Assembly (NCBI GenBank): GCA_003556835.1
Contig: PWQG01000027.1
Coordinates: 1 to 5,681 of the forward strand
DNA from: Gammaproteobacteria bacterium
GTDB taxonomy: Bacteria > Pseudomonadota > Gammaproteobacteria > Pseudomonadales > Pseudohongiellaceae
DNA: 5,681 nt
Direction of reading: 5' to 3'
Under the pieces are notes generated by a model that had not been told where the DNA came from, ran no database searches, and was given only the letters and a program-made list of their open reading frames with translations. A program made the position numbers and the translations under genes. Shown here piece after piece: positions 1 to 5,462 of this stretch (position 1 is the first letter of the stretch; every line of letters starts with the position of its first letter).

Positions 1-1289
1 AGGGCCACGGCCCGCAAAATCACATAGACGATGAAGTCCAACCACAGGCCACGAACGCCCAGCCAATCTGTCAGCGGAAAGCTCAACACAAAAAAGCCCA
101 CAGCCGAGACCAATGAAGCGTTCCGCATCTCCCGGGTCCGGGTGGTGCCGATGAATATCCCGTCCAGCTGAAAGGCTGCCACCGACAGCAGGATATACAG
201 TGAAGCCAGCAAGAGCTGCGCACTTGCCGCCTCCCGTACCGCCTCATGCGTGGTCAGTGCCTGTACGATAAGATCGCCGGAAAGGGCTACGGCACAGGCC
301 AGCACCAAGGCACTGCCAAGGGCCAGTTCCGTGGTCCTGCGCACGGCCAGATCGAAACGCCGTTGCCGTCTTCCCCCGGCTGCGGCGCCGGTGACGGCCT
401 CGGCCACAAAAGCAAAACCGTCCAGAAAGAAGGCGGAAAAGGAAATCAGTTGCAGCAGAATATGATTGGCTGCCAGCACATCATCCCCGAACTGTCCGCT
501 GAGTCGCACGAACCAGGCAAAGCTGAAGACCAGCAGCAGGGTGCGGATCATGATATCGGTATTGGCGGCCAGGGTCTTTTTCAGCTTGGCGGCATCGCGC
601 AGCCGGGGAAGGGGGATGAAGGCTTCACCGTCCTGTTGGCGCTCCCTGAGCAGACGCCAGACCAGGAAAACGGCAAACAGGAAGGCGCTCCATTCGGCGA
701 TCGCCGTGCCCAGGGCAATACCGCTGGCGCCCATGCCAAAGACACCGGCAAAGAGGATGTCGAGCAGGATGTTGAGGCCATTGAGAAAGACCTGCACCAG
801 GAGCAGGGTTTTGCTTTTGCCGAGTCCGATCAGTATGCCCATCAGGGCAAACAGCGCCAATATCGCCGGCGCGCCCCAGATGCGGATGCTGAAATACTCC
901 GCGGTCAGGGCACTGACGGTTTCACTGCCGCCCAGCAGAAACAGGGCACTGATGCGAATGGGGCTCTGCAGTAGCAAGAGTAAAAGGGCGATGCCGAATG
1001 CGATGAGCAGGGCGCGGGCCAGGGCGGCACGCACTTCCGGCTCATCACCGGCGCCAGCGGCCTGCGCCGTGAAACCGGTGGTGCCCATGCGCAGGAAGCC
1101 GAAGCTCCAGTAGACAAAACTGAAAATCACAGCGCCGAAGGCCACGGCGCCCAGATCTTCCAGGCTGGCAAAGTTGCCGATGACAGCGGTATCCGCCAGG
1201 CCCAGCAGGGGCACGGCGGCATTGGCAAGAATGATGGGCCAGGCCATGGAGGCAATCCGGCCCCTTGTCAGGCGATCAGTGCGGCGCAT
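1..1289 (-). CDS. dinF: MATE family efflux transporter, DinF-like (3' end cut by window edge)
   Basis: Multidrug and toxin extrusion (MATE) carrier of the inner membrane, a cation-coupled exporter. I translated this frame by hand: 429 codons from ATG at 1289 are open to the left edge with no stop, so the protein runs off the window. E. coli DinF is about 441 residues, so probably only a short tail is missing. The DinF-type first helix is clear (LADTAVIG, residues 31-38, with the conserved acidic D33), followed by a TTGFTAQA stretch (70-77), LDGFAFVAEA (289-298) and DGIFIGTTRTREMRN (376-390). Many hydrophobic segments fit a 12-helix carrier. The gene starts 33 bases after the rraA stop, in the same frame, with only a weak Shine-Dalgarno, which suggests translation from the rraA transcript. 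An alternative ATG at 1247 (residue 15) would trim the charged N-terminus. In E. coli dinF follows lexA; here there is no lexA and no LexA box in the gap. The substrate cannot be told. Confidence 0.9.
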   Translation of the reverse strand, partial: MRRTDRLTRGRIASMAWPIILANAAVPLLGLADTAVIGNFASLEDLGAVAFGAVIFSFVYWSFGFLRMGTTGFTAQAAGAGDEPEVRAALARALLIAFGIALLLLLLQSPIRISALFLLGGSETVSALTAEYFSIRIWGAPAILALFALMGILIGLGKSKTLLLVQVFLNGLNILLDILFAGVFGMGASGIALGTAIAEWSAFLFAVFLVWRLLRERQQDGEAFIPLPRLRDAAKLKKTLAANTDIMIRTLLLVFSFAWFVRLSGQFGDDVLAANHILLQLISFSAFFLDGFAFVAEAVTGAAAGGRRQRRFDLAVRRTTELALGSALVLACAVALSGDLIVQALTTHEAVREAASAQLLLASLYILLSVAAFQLDGIFIGTTRTREMRNASLVSAVGFFVLSFPLTDWLGVRGLWLDFIVYVILRAVA

Positions 1290-1303
1290 GGCGGAATCCG
1301 TGC

Positions 1304-1315
1304 TACGGCGCCGTA
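1304..1315. repeat. Perfect 12-bp palindrome between rraA and the MATE gene
   Basis: TACGGCGCCGTA reads the same on both strands and lies in the 33-base gap, 14 bases before the MATE start. As RNA it could form only a 4-bp stem with a 4-base loop. There is no T tract, so it is not a terminator. One or two such palindromes are expected by chance in a window this size, so a function is not established. Confidence 0.35.
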
Positions 1316-1322
1316 AGCGCGG

Positions 1323-1847
1323 TCAGTGCAGGTCGTTCTGGCCGAACTTTTCCGGCAGGGTCAGTTTGCGCGAAGCAACGATGAGGCCATTATTATCGGC
1401 ATAGACATAATGCCCCGGGCGGAAAGTGATGCCGGCAAAGCGTACTGTGACATTCGACTCCCCGACCCCGCGGCGCTCGGTTTTCACCGGAATGGCCCCC
1501 AGGGCCAGGACCCCCAGGTCGATCTGGCTGATGGCGTTCACATCGCGAACGGCACCGTAGACAATGATGCCTTCCCAACCATGGCCGGCCGCCGATTCGG
1601 CAATCATGTCGCCGATCATGGCCCGGCGCAGGGAGCCGGCGCCATCTATCACCAGTACTTTGCCACGGCCATCATGGGTGATCTGCTGCTTGACCAGGGA
1701 GTTGTCCTCACAGGCCCGGATGGTGACGATCTCGCCGCCAAAAGCCTCGCGGCCGCCAAAATTGATGAACATGGGTTCGGCCACTTCGATCAGATCAGCG
1801 TACTGATCGCAAAGATCCGGCAACAGGTCAGTCACGTTTTCCGTCAT
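1323..1847 (-). CDS. rraA: RraA family protein (RNase E activity regulator / aldolase-like)
   Basis: A 174-residue cytoplasmic protein of the RraA/MenG-like family. E. coli RraA (about 161 residues) forms a ring-shaped trimer that binds RNase E and the degradosome and dampens mRNA decay; relatives in the same fold are metal-dependent 4-hydroxy-4-methyl-2-oxoglutarate aldolases or oxaloacetate decarboxylases. Seen here: DLCDQY (11-16), NFGGREAFGGEI (29-40), the GRGKVLVIDGAGSLRRA core (60-76), GDMIAE (79-84), YGAVRDV (97-103) and YADNNGLIV (149-157). D80 and R101-D102 form a complete D-x20-R-D signature, which the E. coli protein as I recall it lacks (RQ instead of RD). The acidic residue sometimes found three positions after the last Asp is Ala105. 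The C-terminus is about 10 residues longer than in E. coli. The ATG at 1847 lies 3 bases after the purC stop, with a weak GAGAGCGAG-like binding site inside purC, so the two are translationally linked. Whether it acts on RNase E or as an enzyme is open. Confidence 0.93.
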   Translation of the reverse strand: MTENVTDLLPDLCDQYADLIEVAEPMFINFGGREAFGGEIVTIRACEDNSLVKQQITHDGRGKVLVIDGAGSLRRAMIGDMIAESAAGHGWEGIIVYGAVRDVNAISQIDLGVLALGAIPVKTERRGVGESNVTVRFAGITFRPGHYVYADNNGLIVASRKLTLPEKFGQNDLH

Positions 1848-1850
1848 GAT

Positions 1851-2960
1851 TCACTCGCTCTCGATGAGGCCGTAGTTCTGATCCAGAATACGGATGATTT
1901 CCTCGCGTGCATTGTCCGGAGCACTGATGTCCTCCCCGGTGATCCGGGCCGCAATATCAAGATAGGTGCGCGAGACTTCCAGCAGTACTTCGGCCGGCAG
2001 GGCGGTATCCCGGGCCAGTGCCTTGCGCTCTTGCATACGGTCCTTGTTCAGCAGGATATCCGGATCCGGGAAATGATTCAGCAACAATTGCCGGAAAGCT
2101 TCCTTGGATTTCTCGATCACCTTGCCGTCACGCCAGGAAGGACCATCCCAGATGCGTGAGGAATCGGGTGTACCCACCTCATCCATATAGATCAGTTTCT
2201 CTTCGCCATGGGCATCCGTGACATAGCCGAACTCGAATTTTGTGTCGACAAAGATCTGATCCAGGGCCGCCAGTTCGCGGCTGATCACATCAAAACCCTC
2301 CTTCAGCAGTTTTTCATAATGATCGATATGTTCGGGGCTGCGGAAGTTGAAGGCGGCGTAGTTGCGTTCGATATCCTGCCGGGTGATGTTCACGTCATCA
2401 GCTTCCGGCACACCGGGAATACCCTTGAGAATGCCCTTGGTGGATGGCGTGATTAACAGCTCGGGCAGCTTCTGGTCTTTCTCCAGGCCGTCGGGAATAC
2501 GTATGCCACAGAATTCCCGCTCGCCTTTGGCGTAGGCACGCCACATGGAACCGGTGATGTATTGCCGGGCAATCGCCTCGATCATGACCGGCTGGGCCTT
2601 CTGTACGATCCATACCAGCGGATGGGGAATCTCCAGGATATGACTGTCGGCCAGGCCCTGTTTGCGGAACTGCTCGAACCAGTGATTGGAGATGGCATTG
2701 AGCGCCGCACCTTTGCCGGGCACCCCGTGCATATTGCCTTCGCCGTGCCAGATGCAGTCAAAGGCGGAAATCCGGTCGCTGATCACCATGATGGCCAGGG
2801 GCGCATCGGCGGCAACATTGTAACCACGCTCGCGGATCAGCCGTTCGCTGTCTTCGGGCGTCAGCCAGTAGACCGAACGGACCTTGCCACTATGGACGTC
2901 GGCGTGAGTGCGAATGGGAAGGTCGTCAGCAACAGCCAATACACTGTGAGAACGGCTCAT
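1851..2960 (-). CDS. purC: Phosphoribosylaminoimidazole-succinocarboxamide synthase (SAICAR synthetase)
   Basis: Cytoplasmic enzyme of de novo purine synthesis that joins CAIR and aspartate, using ATP, to make SAICAR. The product is 369 residues, much longer than the roughly 237-residue E. coli PurC, and matches the long form known from Vibrio. Signatures: GKVRSVY (25-31, nucleotide-binding loop), SDRISAFD (61-68), GKGAALNAIS (82-91), TPSTKG (171-176), VDTKFEFG (238-245) and DEVGTPDSSRIW (260-271), with a helical C-terminal extension after about 300 (HFPDPDILLNKDRM) absent from short forms. The frame stays open for 42 codons upstream to an ATG at 3086, but the ATG at 2960 has an AGGAAA site 6 bases before it and its product begins where the family begins, so I chose 2960. 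The gene follows a 180-base gap after tusE and leads a likely purC-rraA-MATE transcription unit. I found no clear PurR operator upstream. Confidence 0.97.
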   Translation of the reverse strand: MSRSHSVLAVADDLPIRTHADVHSGKVRSVYWLTPEDSERLIRERGYNVAADAPLAIMVISDRISAFDCIWHGEGNMHGVPGKGAALNAISNHWFEQFRKQGLADSHILEIPHPLVWIVQKAQPVMIEAIARQYITGSMWRAYAKGEREFCGIRIPDGLEKDQKLPELLITPSTKGILKGIPGVPEADDVNITRQDIERNYAAFNFRSPEHIDHYEKLLKEGFDVISRELAALDQIFVDTKFEFGYVTDAHGEEKLIYMDEVGTPDSSRIWDGPSWRDGKVIEKSKEAFRQLLLNHFPDPDILLNKDRMQERKALARDTALPAEVLLEVSRTYLDIAARITGEDISAPDNAREEIIRILDQNYGLIESE

Positions 2961-2966
2961 AGAGAG

Positions 2967-2972
2967 TTTCCT
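2967..2972 (-). promoter_or_regulatory. Ribosome binding site deciding the purC start
   Basis: AGGAAA on the minus strand, 6 bases before ATG at 2960. It supports the 369-residue start over the in-frame ATG 42 codons upstream. Confidence 0.75.
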
Positions 2973-3005
2973 GTGAGAAATATCCTGAAAATAGTGAATC
3001 GAACC

Positions 3006-3024
3006 GACCGGATGCCTTCCGGTC
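3006..3024 (-). repeat. GC-rich 7-bp hairpin in the purC leader
   Basis: GACCGGA pairs perfectly with TCCGGTC around a 5-base loop (read on the minus strand the loop is AGGCA). It lies 45 bases upstream of the purC start, with no T tract after it, so it is not a terminator. It may be a leader structure affecting purC expression or mRNA stability; this is inference. Confidence 0.4.
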
Positions 3025-3056
3025 AGCGGCAGTGCAAAAACAGGGTTAAGCGGCGA

Positions 3057-3085
3057 ATAATACAGCGAATTCCGGATGGATTCCA
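3057..3085 (-). promoter_or_regulatory. Possible weak sigma70 promoter for purC
   Basis: On the minus strand a TATTAT -10 (3057-3062, 5 of 6 consensus) has TGGAAT (3080-3085, 3 of 6) 17 bases upstream. Transcription would start near 3050 and give a leader of about 90 bases holding the hairpin at 3006-3024. The -35 is poor, so purC could instead be read from the tus transcript. Confidence 0.3.
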
Positions 3086-3124
3086 TAGTCTTGCGGGCTA
3101 TTGCAGACCCTGTGGAACGGCCTT

Positions 3125-3138
3125 TCCCCCGTCGGGGA
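3125..3138 (-). other. Small stem-loop just after tusE, not a clear terminator
   Basis: TCCCC and GGGGA pair around a 4-base loop, starting 2 bases after the tusE stop. There is no following T tract, so efficient intrinsic termination is unlikely. It could protect the 3' end of the tus mRNA or aid Rho-dependent termination. If it does not terminate, the tus transcript could continue into purC. Confidence 0.3.
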
Positions 3139-3140
3139 TA

Positions 3141-3479
3141 TCAAAAGCAGTTGCGGGGACGGGGCAGGCCGGCGATTTTGGCTGATAGCAGGGCGGGTTT
3201 GCCACCAAAGAGTTTCATCAGGTAGATACTGCGGCCCTTGACCGGACCCAGTTCCCGGCCTACCAGGCGGACCAGGGCACGGTTGGCCGGAGCTAGCTGG
3301 TGTTCTTGATAGAACTCACGCAGCACCCGGATCACCTCCCAATGCGCTTCTTCCAGTCTCAGATTCGACTCGGCGGCGAGCAGACCGGCCACTTCCTCGT
3401 CCCAATCCGCGAGGTTTTTCAGATACCCGTCAGGATCCAATGGGATATCCGGCTTACCCTGGCGCTGCAGACTGTTCAT
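3141..3479 (-). CDS. tusE: TusE, sulfurtransferase of the DsrC/TusE family
   Basis: Last carrier of the Tus sulfur relay: it accepts persulfide sulfur from TusBCD and passes it to MnmA for 2-thiouridine formation at position 34 of tRNAs for Glu, Gln and Lys. The 112-residue length fits (E. coli about 109). Family marks are DPDGYL (15-20), the DWDEEVAGLLA stretch (25-35), EEAHWEVI (43-50), the basic LVGRELG/KGRS region (72-84) and the flexible C-terminal arm GGKPALLSAKIAGLPRPRNCF cut here as GGKPALLS (92-99) plus KIAGLPRPRNCF (101-112). The penultimate Cys111 is the active cysteine. The second cysteine that true dissimilatory DsrC has 11 residues earlier is Ala100 here, so this is a TusE-type protein. 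The ATG shares one base with the tusB stop (TGATG) and has little Shine-Dalgarno, implying reinitiation from tusB. Confidence 0.95.
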   Translation of the reverse strand: MNSLQRQGKPDIPLDPDGYLKNLADWDEEVAGLLAAESNLRLEEAHWEVIRVLREFYQEHQLAPANRALVRLVGRELGPVKGRSIYLMKLFGGKPALLSAKIAGLPRPRNCF

Positions 3480-3775
3480 CAGAACCAGCTGACTACTTTA
3501 TTATGGTCACAGGCCAGCTGCACGAAACCGGCATCCGGCAGGATGTTGATGGTGGGGCAGACCGCCGACACACCGCGAGCCTGACAGTCTTTTTCCAGCA
3601 CATGGATATTCATCCGGCAATCGTGCCAGAAGCGCCCATTCGCAGCCGTATCACGAGCCAGATAGACTGCATCCTCGATCAACAGTATGGCGTCCTCCTC
3701 GCTGGCGCAGCGCAGGCAGTCCTGCAGGGCCGTGCCGCGTTCGGGGGTCTTGTTGACAATATGCAGACTACTCAT
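3479..3775 (-). CDS. tusB: TusB / DsrH-like sulfur relay subunit
   Basis: Third subunit of the cytoplasmic TusBCD (DsrEFH-like) complex, which in E. coli is a hexamer of two of each chain and carries sulfur from TusA to TusE. The product is 98 residues (E. coli about 95). It keeps the family pattern: SLHIVNKTP at the N-terminus (3-11), ILLIEDAVYLA (30-40), INILPDAGFVQLA (76-88) and a C-terminal VVSWF. It has Cys20, the position of the conserved cysteine of DsrH in Allochromatium vinosum, whereas E. coli TusB as I recall it has no cysteine; Cys23 and three more cysteines follow. Its ATG overlaps the tusC stop by four bases (ATGA), with AGGTG 9 bases upstream. The identity rests on position in the cluster as well as on sequence, because this subunit is the least conserved of the three. 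Confidence 0.9.
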   Translation of the reverse strand: MSSLHIVNKTPERGTALQDCLRCASEEDAILLIEDAVYLARDTAANGRFWHDCRMNIHVLEKDCQARGVSAVCPTINILPDAGFVQLACDHNKVVSWF

Positions 3776-4140
3776 AAAACAAACACCTGATCCGAATCCG
3801 CGATCAACTCTTGGAGGGCATCCTGATCTAATACTTCGACCGGCACGGCCAGTCCCTCCGGGTCAAGTTCCCGTGCCGCCAGCGCCGGACCATCCGCATA
3901 AAGCTTTTCCACGCCATAGAGAGACAGGGCACCGAGGTGCGCCGCCAGTGATTTGCTGCGGATGGCATCGGCTTGTTGTTCCGGCAAGAGCTGGTAGACC
4001 CCGTCACCAAGAAATACGTACGACACATCCTGCTCGAAGACCGCGGCCGCCATCACCATATCCAGGCAGGCACGCGGGTAATCTTCAGCGTAGGGGGCAC
4101 GGCGGCTGATGAAAGTCAGTTTCTTGCGGGATTCACTCAT
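3772..4140 (-). CDS. tusC: TusC / DsrF-like sulfur relay subunit
   Basis: Second subunit of the TusBCD complex, with the DsrE/F-like Rossmann-type fold. Its role is structural: in E. coli TusBCD the sulfur-bearing cysteine sits on TusD. The product is 122 residues (E. coli about 119). Seen: an N-terminal beta strand KKLTFISRRAPYAED (6-20), then helix RACLDMVMAAAVFEQDV (23-39), the diagnostic YVFLGDGVYQLLPEQQ (41-56) and the GLYG-like LSLYGVEKLY (72-81). Its single cysteine is Cys25. The ATG at 4140 is 3 bases after the tusD stop, with GGAG 8 bases upstream. Confidence 0.94.
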   Translation of the reverse strand: MSESRKKLTFISRRAPYAEDYPRACLDMVMAAAVFEQDVSYVFLGDGVYQLLPEQQADAIRSKSLAAHLGALSLYGVEKLYADGPALAARELDPEGLAVPVEVLDQDALQELIADSDQVFVL

Positions 4141-4143
4141 GCA

Positions 4144-4536
4144 TCAGGCTCCGAAGGTCACCACCCGGTCACTGCTGGCAGTGGCCTCGATCAATTGACC
4201 CAGGCCCGACAGCTCCGCGCCCGACATCAGATTGTGTGCGGGCTTCTCGTAGCGCGACGCTTCCTGATCGTCCAGCACTCCACGTTTTAGGGCGGACGAG
4301 ACACAACTGACTGTATCGACCTCATGTTTCTCGATCAATGCCTGCCAGGCCTTCGGGATGTTGAATTCATCCTGGGCCGGCACGGCCAGAGCGCTGCTGT
4401 TATGCACCCCGTCATAGTAGAAGAACAGACGATGGATGCTGTGTCCGGCCGCCAGCGCAGCTTCACAGAAGCGAAGGGCGGTTTGAGACCCCTGGTGCGA
4501 CCAGGGCGCGGTATGGATCACAATGGTGAATTTCAT
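4144..4536 (-). CDS. tusD: TusD / DsrE-like sulfurtransferase subunit
   Basis: Catalytic subunit of TusBCD; its conserved cysteine receives the persulfide from TusA and hands it to TusE. The product is 130 residues (E. coli 128). Matches: MKFTIVIHTAPW at the start, LFFYYDGVHNSSAL (37-50), VPAQDEF (52-58), the cysteine motif VDTVSCVSSALKRGV (73-87) with Cys78 at the same number as the active cysteine of E. coli TusD and A. vinosum DsrE, LSGLGQLIEA (109-118) and SDRVVTF near the end. I chose ATG at 4536, which has GGGGG 8 bases upstream; a TTG codon just before it only extends the frame by one residue. It heads the tusDCBE cluster, with the yccA terminator ending immediately before its ribosome binding site. 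Confidence 0.95.
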   Translation of the reverse strand: MKFTIVIHTAPWSHQGSQTALRFCEAALAAGHSIHRLFFYYDGVHNSSALAVPAQDEFNIPKAWQALIEKHEVDTVSCVSSALKRGVLDDQEASRYEKPAHNLMSGAELSGLGQLIEATASSDRVVTFGA

Positions 4537-4544
4537 CAATCAAT

Positions 4545-4549
4545 CCCCC
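4545..4549 (-). promoter_or_regulatory. Ribosome binding site of tusD, abutting a terminator T tract
   Basis: GGGGG (followed by A) on the minus strand, 8 bases before ATG at 4536. It begins at the base after the terminator's T tract ends, so a transcript terminated at that hairpin stops just short of it. Confidence 0.6.
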
Positions 4550-4585
4550 AAACAAAAAAGCCCCGATGCAGCATCGAGGCTTTTT
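4550..4585 (-). terminator. Intrinsic terminator between yccA and tusD
   Basis: On the minus strand GCCTCGATG pairs with CATCGGGGC (one G-U pair) around a CTG loop at 4560-4580. It is flanked by A5 before and T6-G-T3 after (4550-4559). The stem is better in the minus direction, because the G-U pair becomes a C-A mismatch when read on plus. It ends the yccA transcript, but only 13 bases separate its T tract from the tusD ATG. Confidence 0.88.
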
Positions 4586-4611
4586 CGGCCTTACGTTCAG
4601 CCCGAGCTGTA

Positions 4612-5283
4612 TCAGTCGTTGCCGGTCAGGGCAGTCAACAGGTTCAGCAGGCTGATGAAGATGTTGTAGATGGAGACAAACAATGTCACTGTCGCCAGCA
4701 CATAGTTGCGCTCGCCGCCATTGATGATGGCGCCGGTCTGGTACAGGATTGCCGCGCTGGAGAACAGCATGAAGCCCACCGACAGCGCCAGGTGCAGAGC
4801 CGGCAACTGCAGGAACAGGTTGGCGATGAAGGCCACGATGATGACGATGAAGCCGGCCATCAGGAAGCCGCTGAGGAAGGAGAAATCCTTCTTCGACACC
4901 AGGGCATATCCGGACAGGCCCAGGAAAATCGCTGCCGTGCCGCCCATGGCCATCATCACGATCTCGCTACCACCCTGCATGGCGAGGTAGAAACTCAGGA
5001 TCGGACCCAGGGTGTAACCCATGAACCCGGTCAGAGCGAATACACAGACCAGGCCCCAGCCACTGTTGGCCGTCTTGTGCGTGGCGAACAGCAGACCGTA
5101 GAAACCGATCAGCACCATGAAGATGTTCATCGGTGGGGCATTGGTGGCCATGGCCACACCGGCGCACAGGGCACTGAAAGCCAGAGTGAGGCTCAGCAGC
5201 ATATAGGTATTTTTCAATACCTTGTTGATCTCGACCGCCGACCCGCTGCGTGCGCGTGTCGCATTGATTTCGTATTGGCTCAT
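4612..5283 (-). CDS. yccA: YccA, Bax inhibitor-1 family inner-membrane protein
   Basis: Inner-membrane protein of the BI-1/YccA (UPF0005) family. In E. coli YccA binds the protease FtsH, is slowly degraded by it and can restrain its action on membrane proteins such as SecY. The product is 223 residues (E. coli 219). It has a cytoplasmic polar N-terminus (1-24), a conserved KVLKNTYMLLSLTLAFSA region (21-38), seven likely membrane segments, the family signature TGFMGYTLGPIL (85-96), KKDFSFLSGFLMAG (131-144), FLQLPALHLALS (157-168) and an IINGGERNYVLATV to SIYNIF stretch (187-209). The frame is open 28 codons further up, but that extension starts with TTG and would begin at the predicted transcription start, so ATG at 5283, with GGAGG 11 bases upstream, is the start. 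It has its own promoter and is followed by a strong terminator. Confidence 0.96.
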   Translation of the reverse strand: MSQYEINATRARSGSAVEINKVLKNTYMLLSLTLAFSALCAGVAMATNAPPMNIFMVLIGFYGLLFATHKTANSGWGLVCVFALTGFMGYTLGPILSFYLAMQGGSEIVMMAMGGTAAIFLGLSGYALVSKKDFSFLSGFLMAGFIVIIVAFIANLFLQLPALHLALSVGFMLFSSAAILYQTGAIINGGERNYVLATVTLFVSIYNIFISLLNLLTALTGND

Positions 5284-5294
5284 GTTCGTGCAAA

Positions 5295-5299
5295 CCTCC
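5295..5299 (-). promoter_or_regulatory. Ribosome binding site deciding the yccA start
   Basis: GGAGG on the minus strand, 11 bases before ATG at 5283. The spacing is a little long, but the match is full and it favours the 223-residue protein. Confidence 0.65.
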
Positions 5300-5342
5300 G
5301 ACAGAACAAACGTTGACTGGCTACTTGTTACAAGACCCGATA

Positions 5343-5352
5343 TTGGGCCCAA
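5343..5352. repeat. 10-bp palindrome in the yccA leader
   Basis: TTGGGCCCAA is a perfect palindrome about 15-25 bases after the predicted yccA transcription start. A short CTTGT/ACAAG repeat follows about 12 bases downstream. The placement would suit an operator, but such palindromes also occur by chance. Confidence 0.3.
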
Positions 5353-5373
5353 ACCCTTCAAATTCAACGCCCC

Positions 5374-5401
5374 ATAATACCGGTCATGGGGCCAAAATCA
5401 A
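5374..5401 (-). promoter_or_regulatory. Sigma70 promoter of yccA
   Basis: On the minus strand TTGATT (5396-5401, 4 of 6) and TATTAT (5374-5379, 5 of 6) are separated by 16 bases. Transcription would begin near 5367, giving a leader of about 80 bases before yccA. It is divergent from the tRNA-Ser promoter, with about 60 bases between the two -35 boxes. Confidence 0.65.
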
Positions 5402-5450
5402 CGCTTTTCGGCGCCTGCCAAGCACCATATGACGCAAGCCGGCGGCCCGA

Positions 5451-5460
5451 GCCACGTGGC
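5451..5460. repeat. 10-bp palindrome next to the tRNA-Ser promoter
   Basis: GCCACGTGGC is a perfect palindrome ending 2 bases before the -35 box of the tRNA promoter, a position where an activator or repressor could bind. There is no second copy nearby and I do not recognise the site. Confidence 0.3.
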
Positions 5461-5462
5461 GG

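Noticed and set aside
246..1113. Long plus-strand open frames opposite the MATE gene
   Set aside because: They are low-complexity antisense shadows (Gln/Gly- or Ser/Arg-rich) of a clear minus-strand MATE protein that matches DinF along its length.
1326..2159. 277-codon plus-strand open frame across rraA and purC
   Set aside because: It is antisense to two well-recognised genes, crosses their junction and resembles no family. High GC content leaves such frames open by chance.
2961..3086. 42-residue N-terminal extension of PurC
   Set aside because: Family members begin at the MSRSHSVLAV region, a good ribosome binding site precedes ATG 2960, and the extension shows no family similarity.
3141..4536. 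Dissimilatory sulfur oxidation (dsrEFHC) locus
   Set aside because: The DsrC-like protein lacks the second C-terminal cysteine (Ala100), and no dsrAB, dsrMK or related genes are adjacent, so tRNA thiolation is the better call.
4324..5316. 330-codon plus-strand open frame, rich in Gln, His and Glu
   Set aside because: It is the antisense of yccA and tusD, and its composition is what the reverse of hydrophobic membrane codons gives. It would also run through the terminator.
5284..5367. 28-residue N-terminal extension of YccA from a TTG codon
   Set aside because: It would start at the predicted transcription start without a ribosome binding site, while ATG 5283 has GGAGG upstream and gives the family length.
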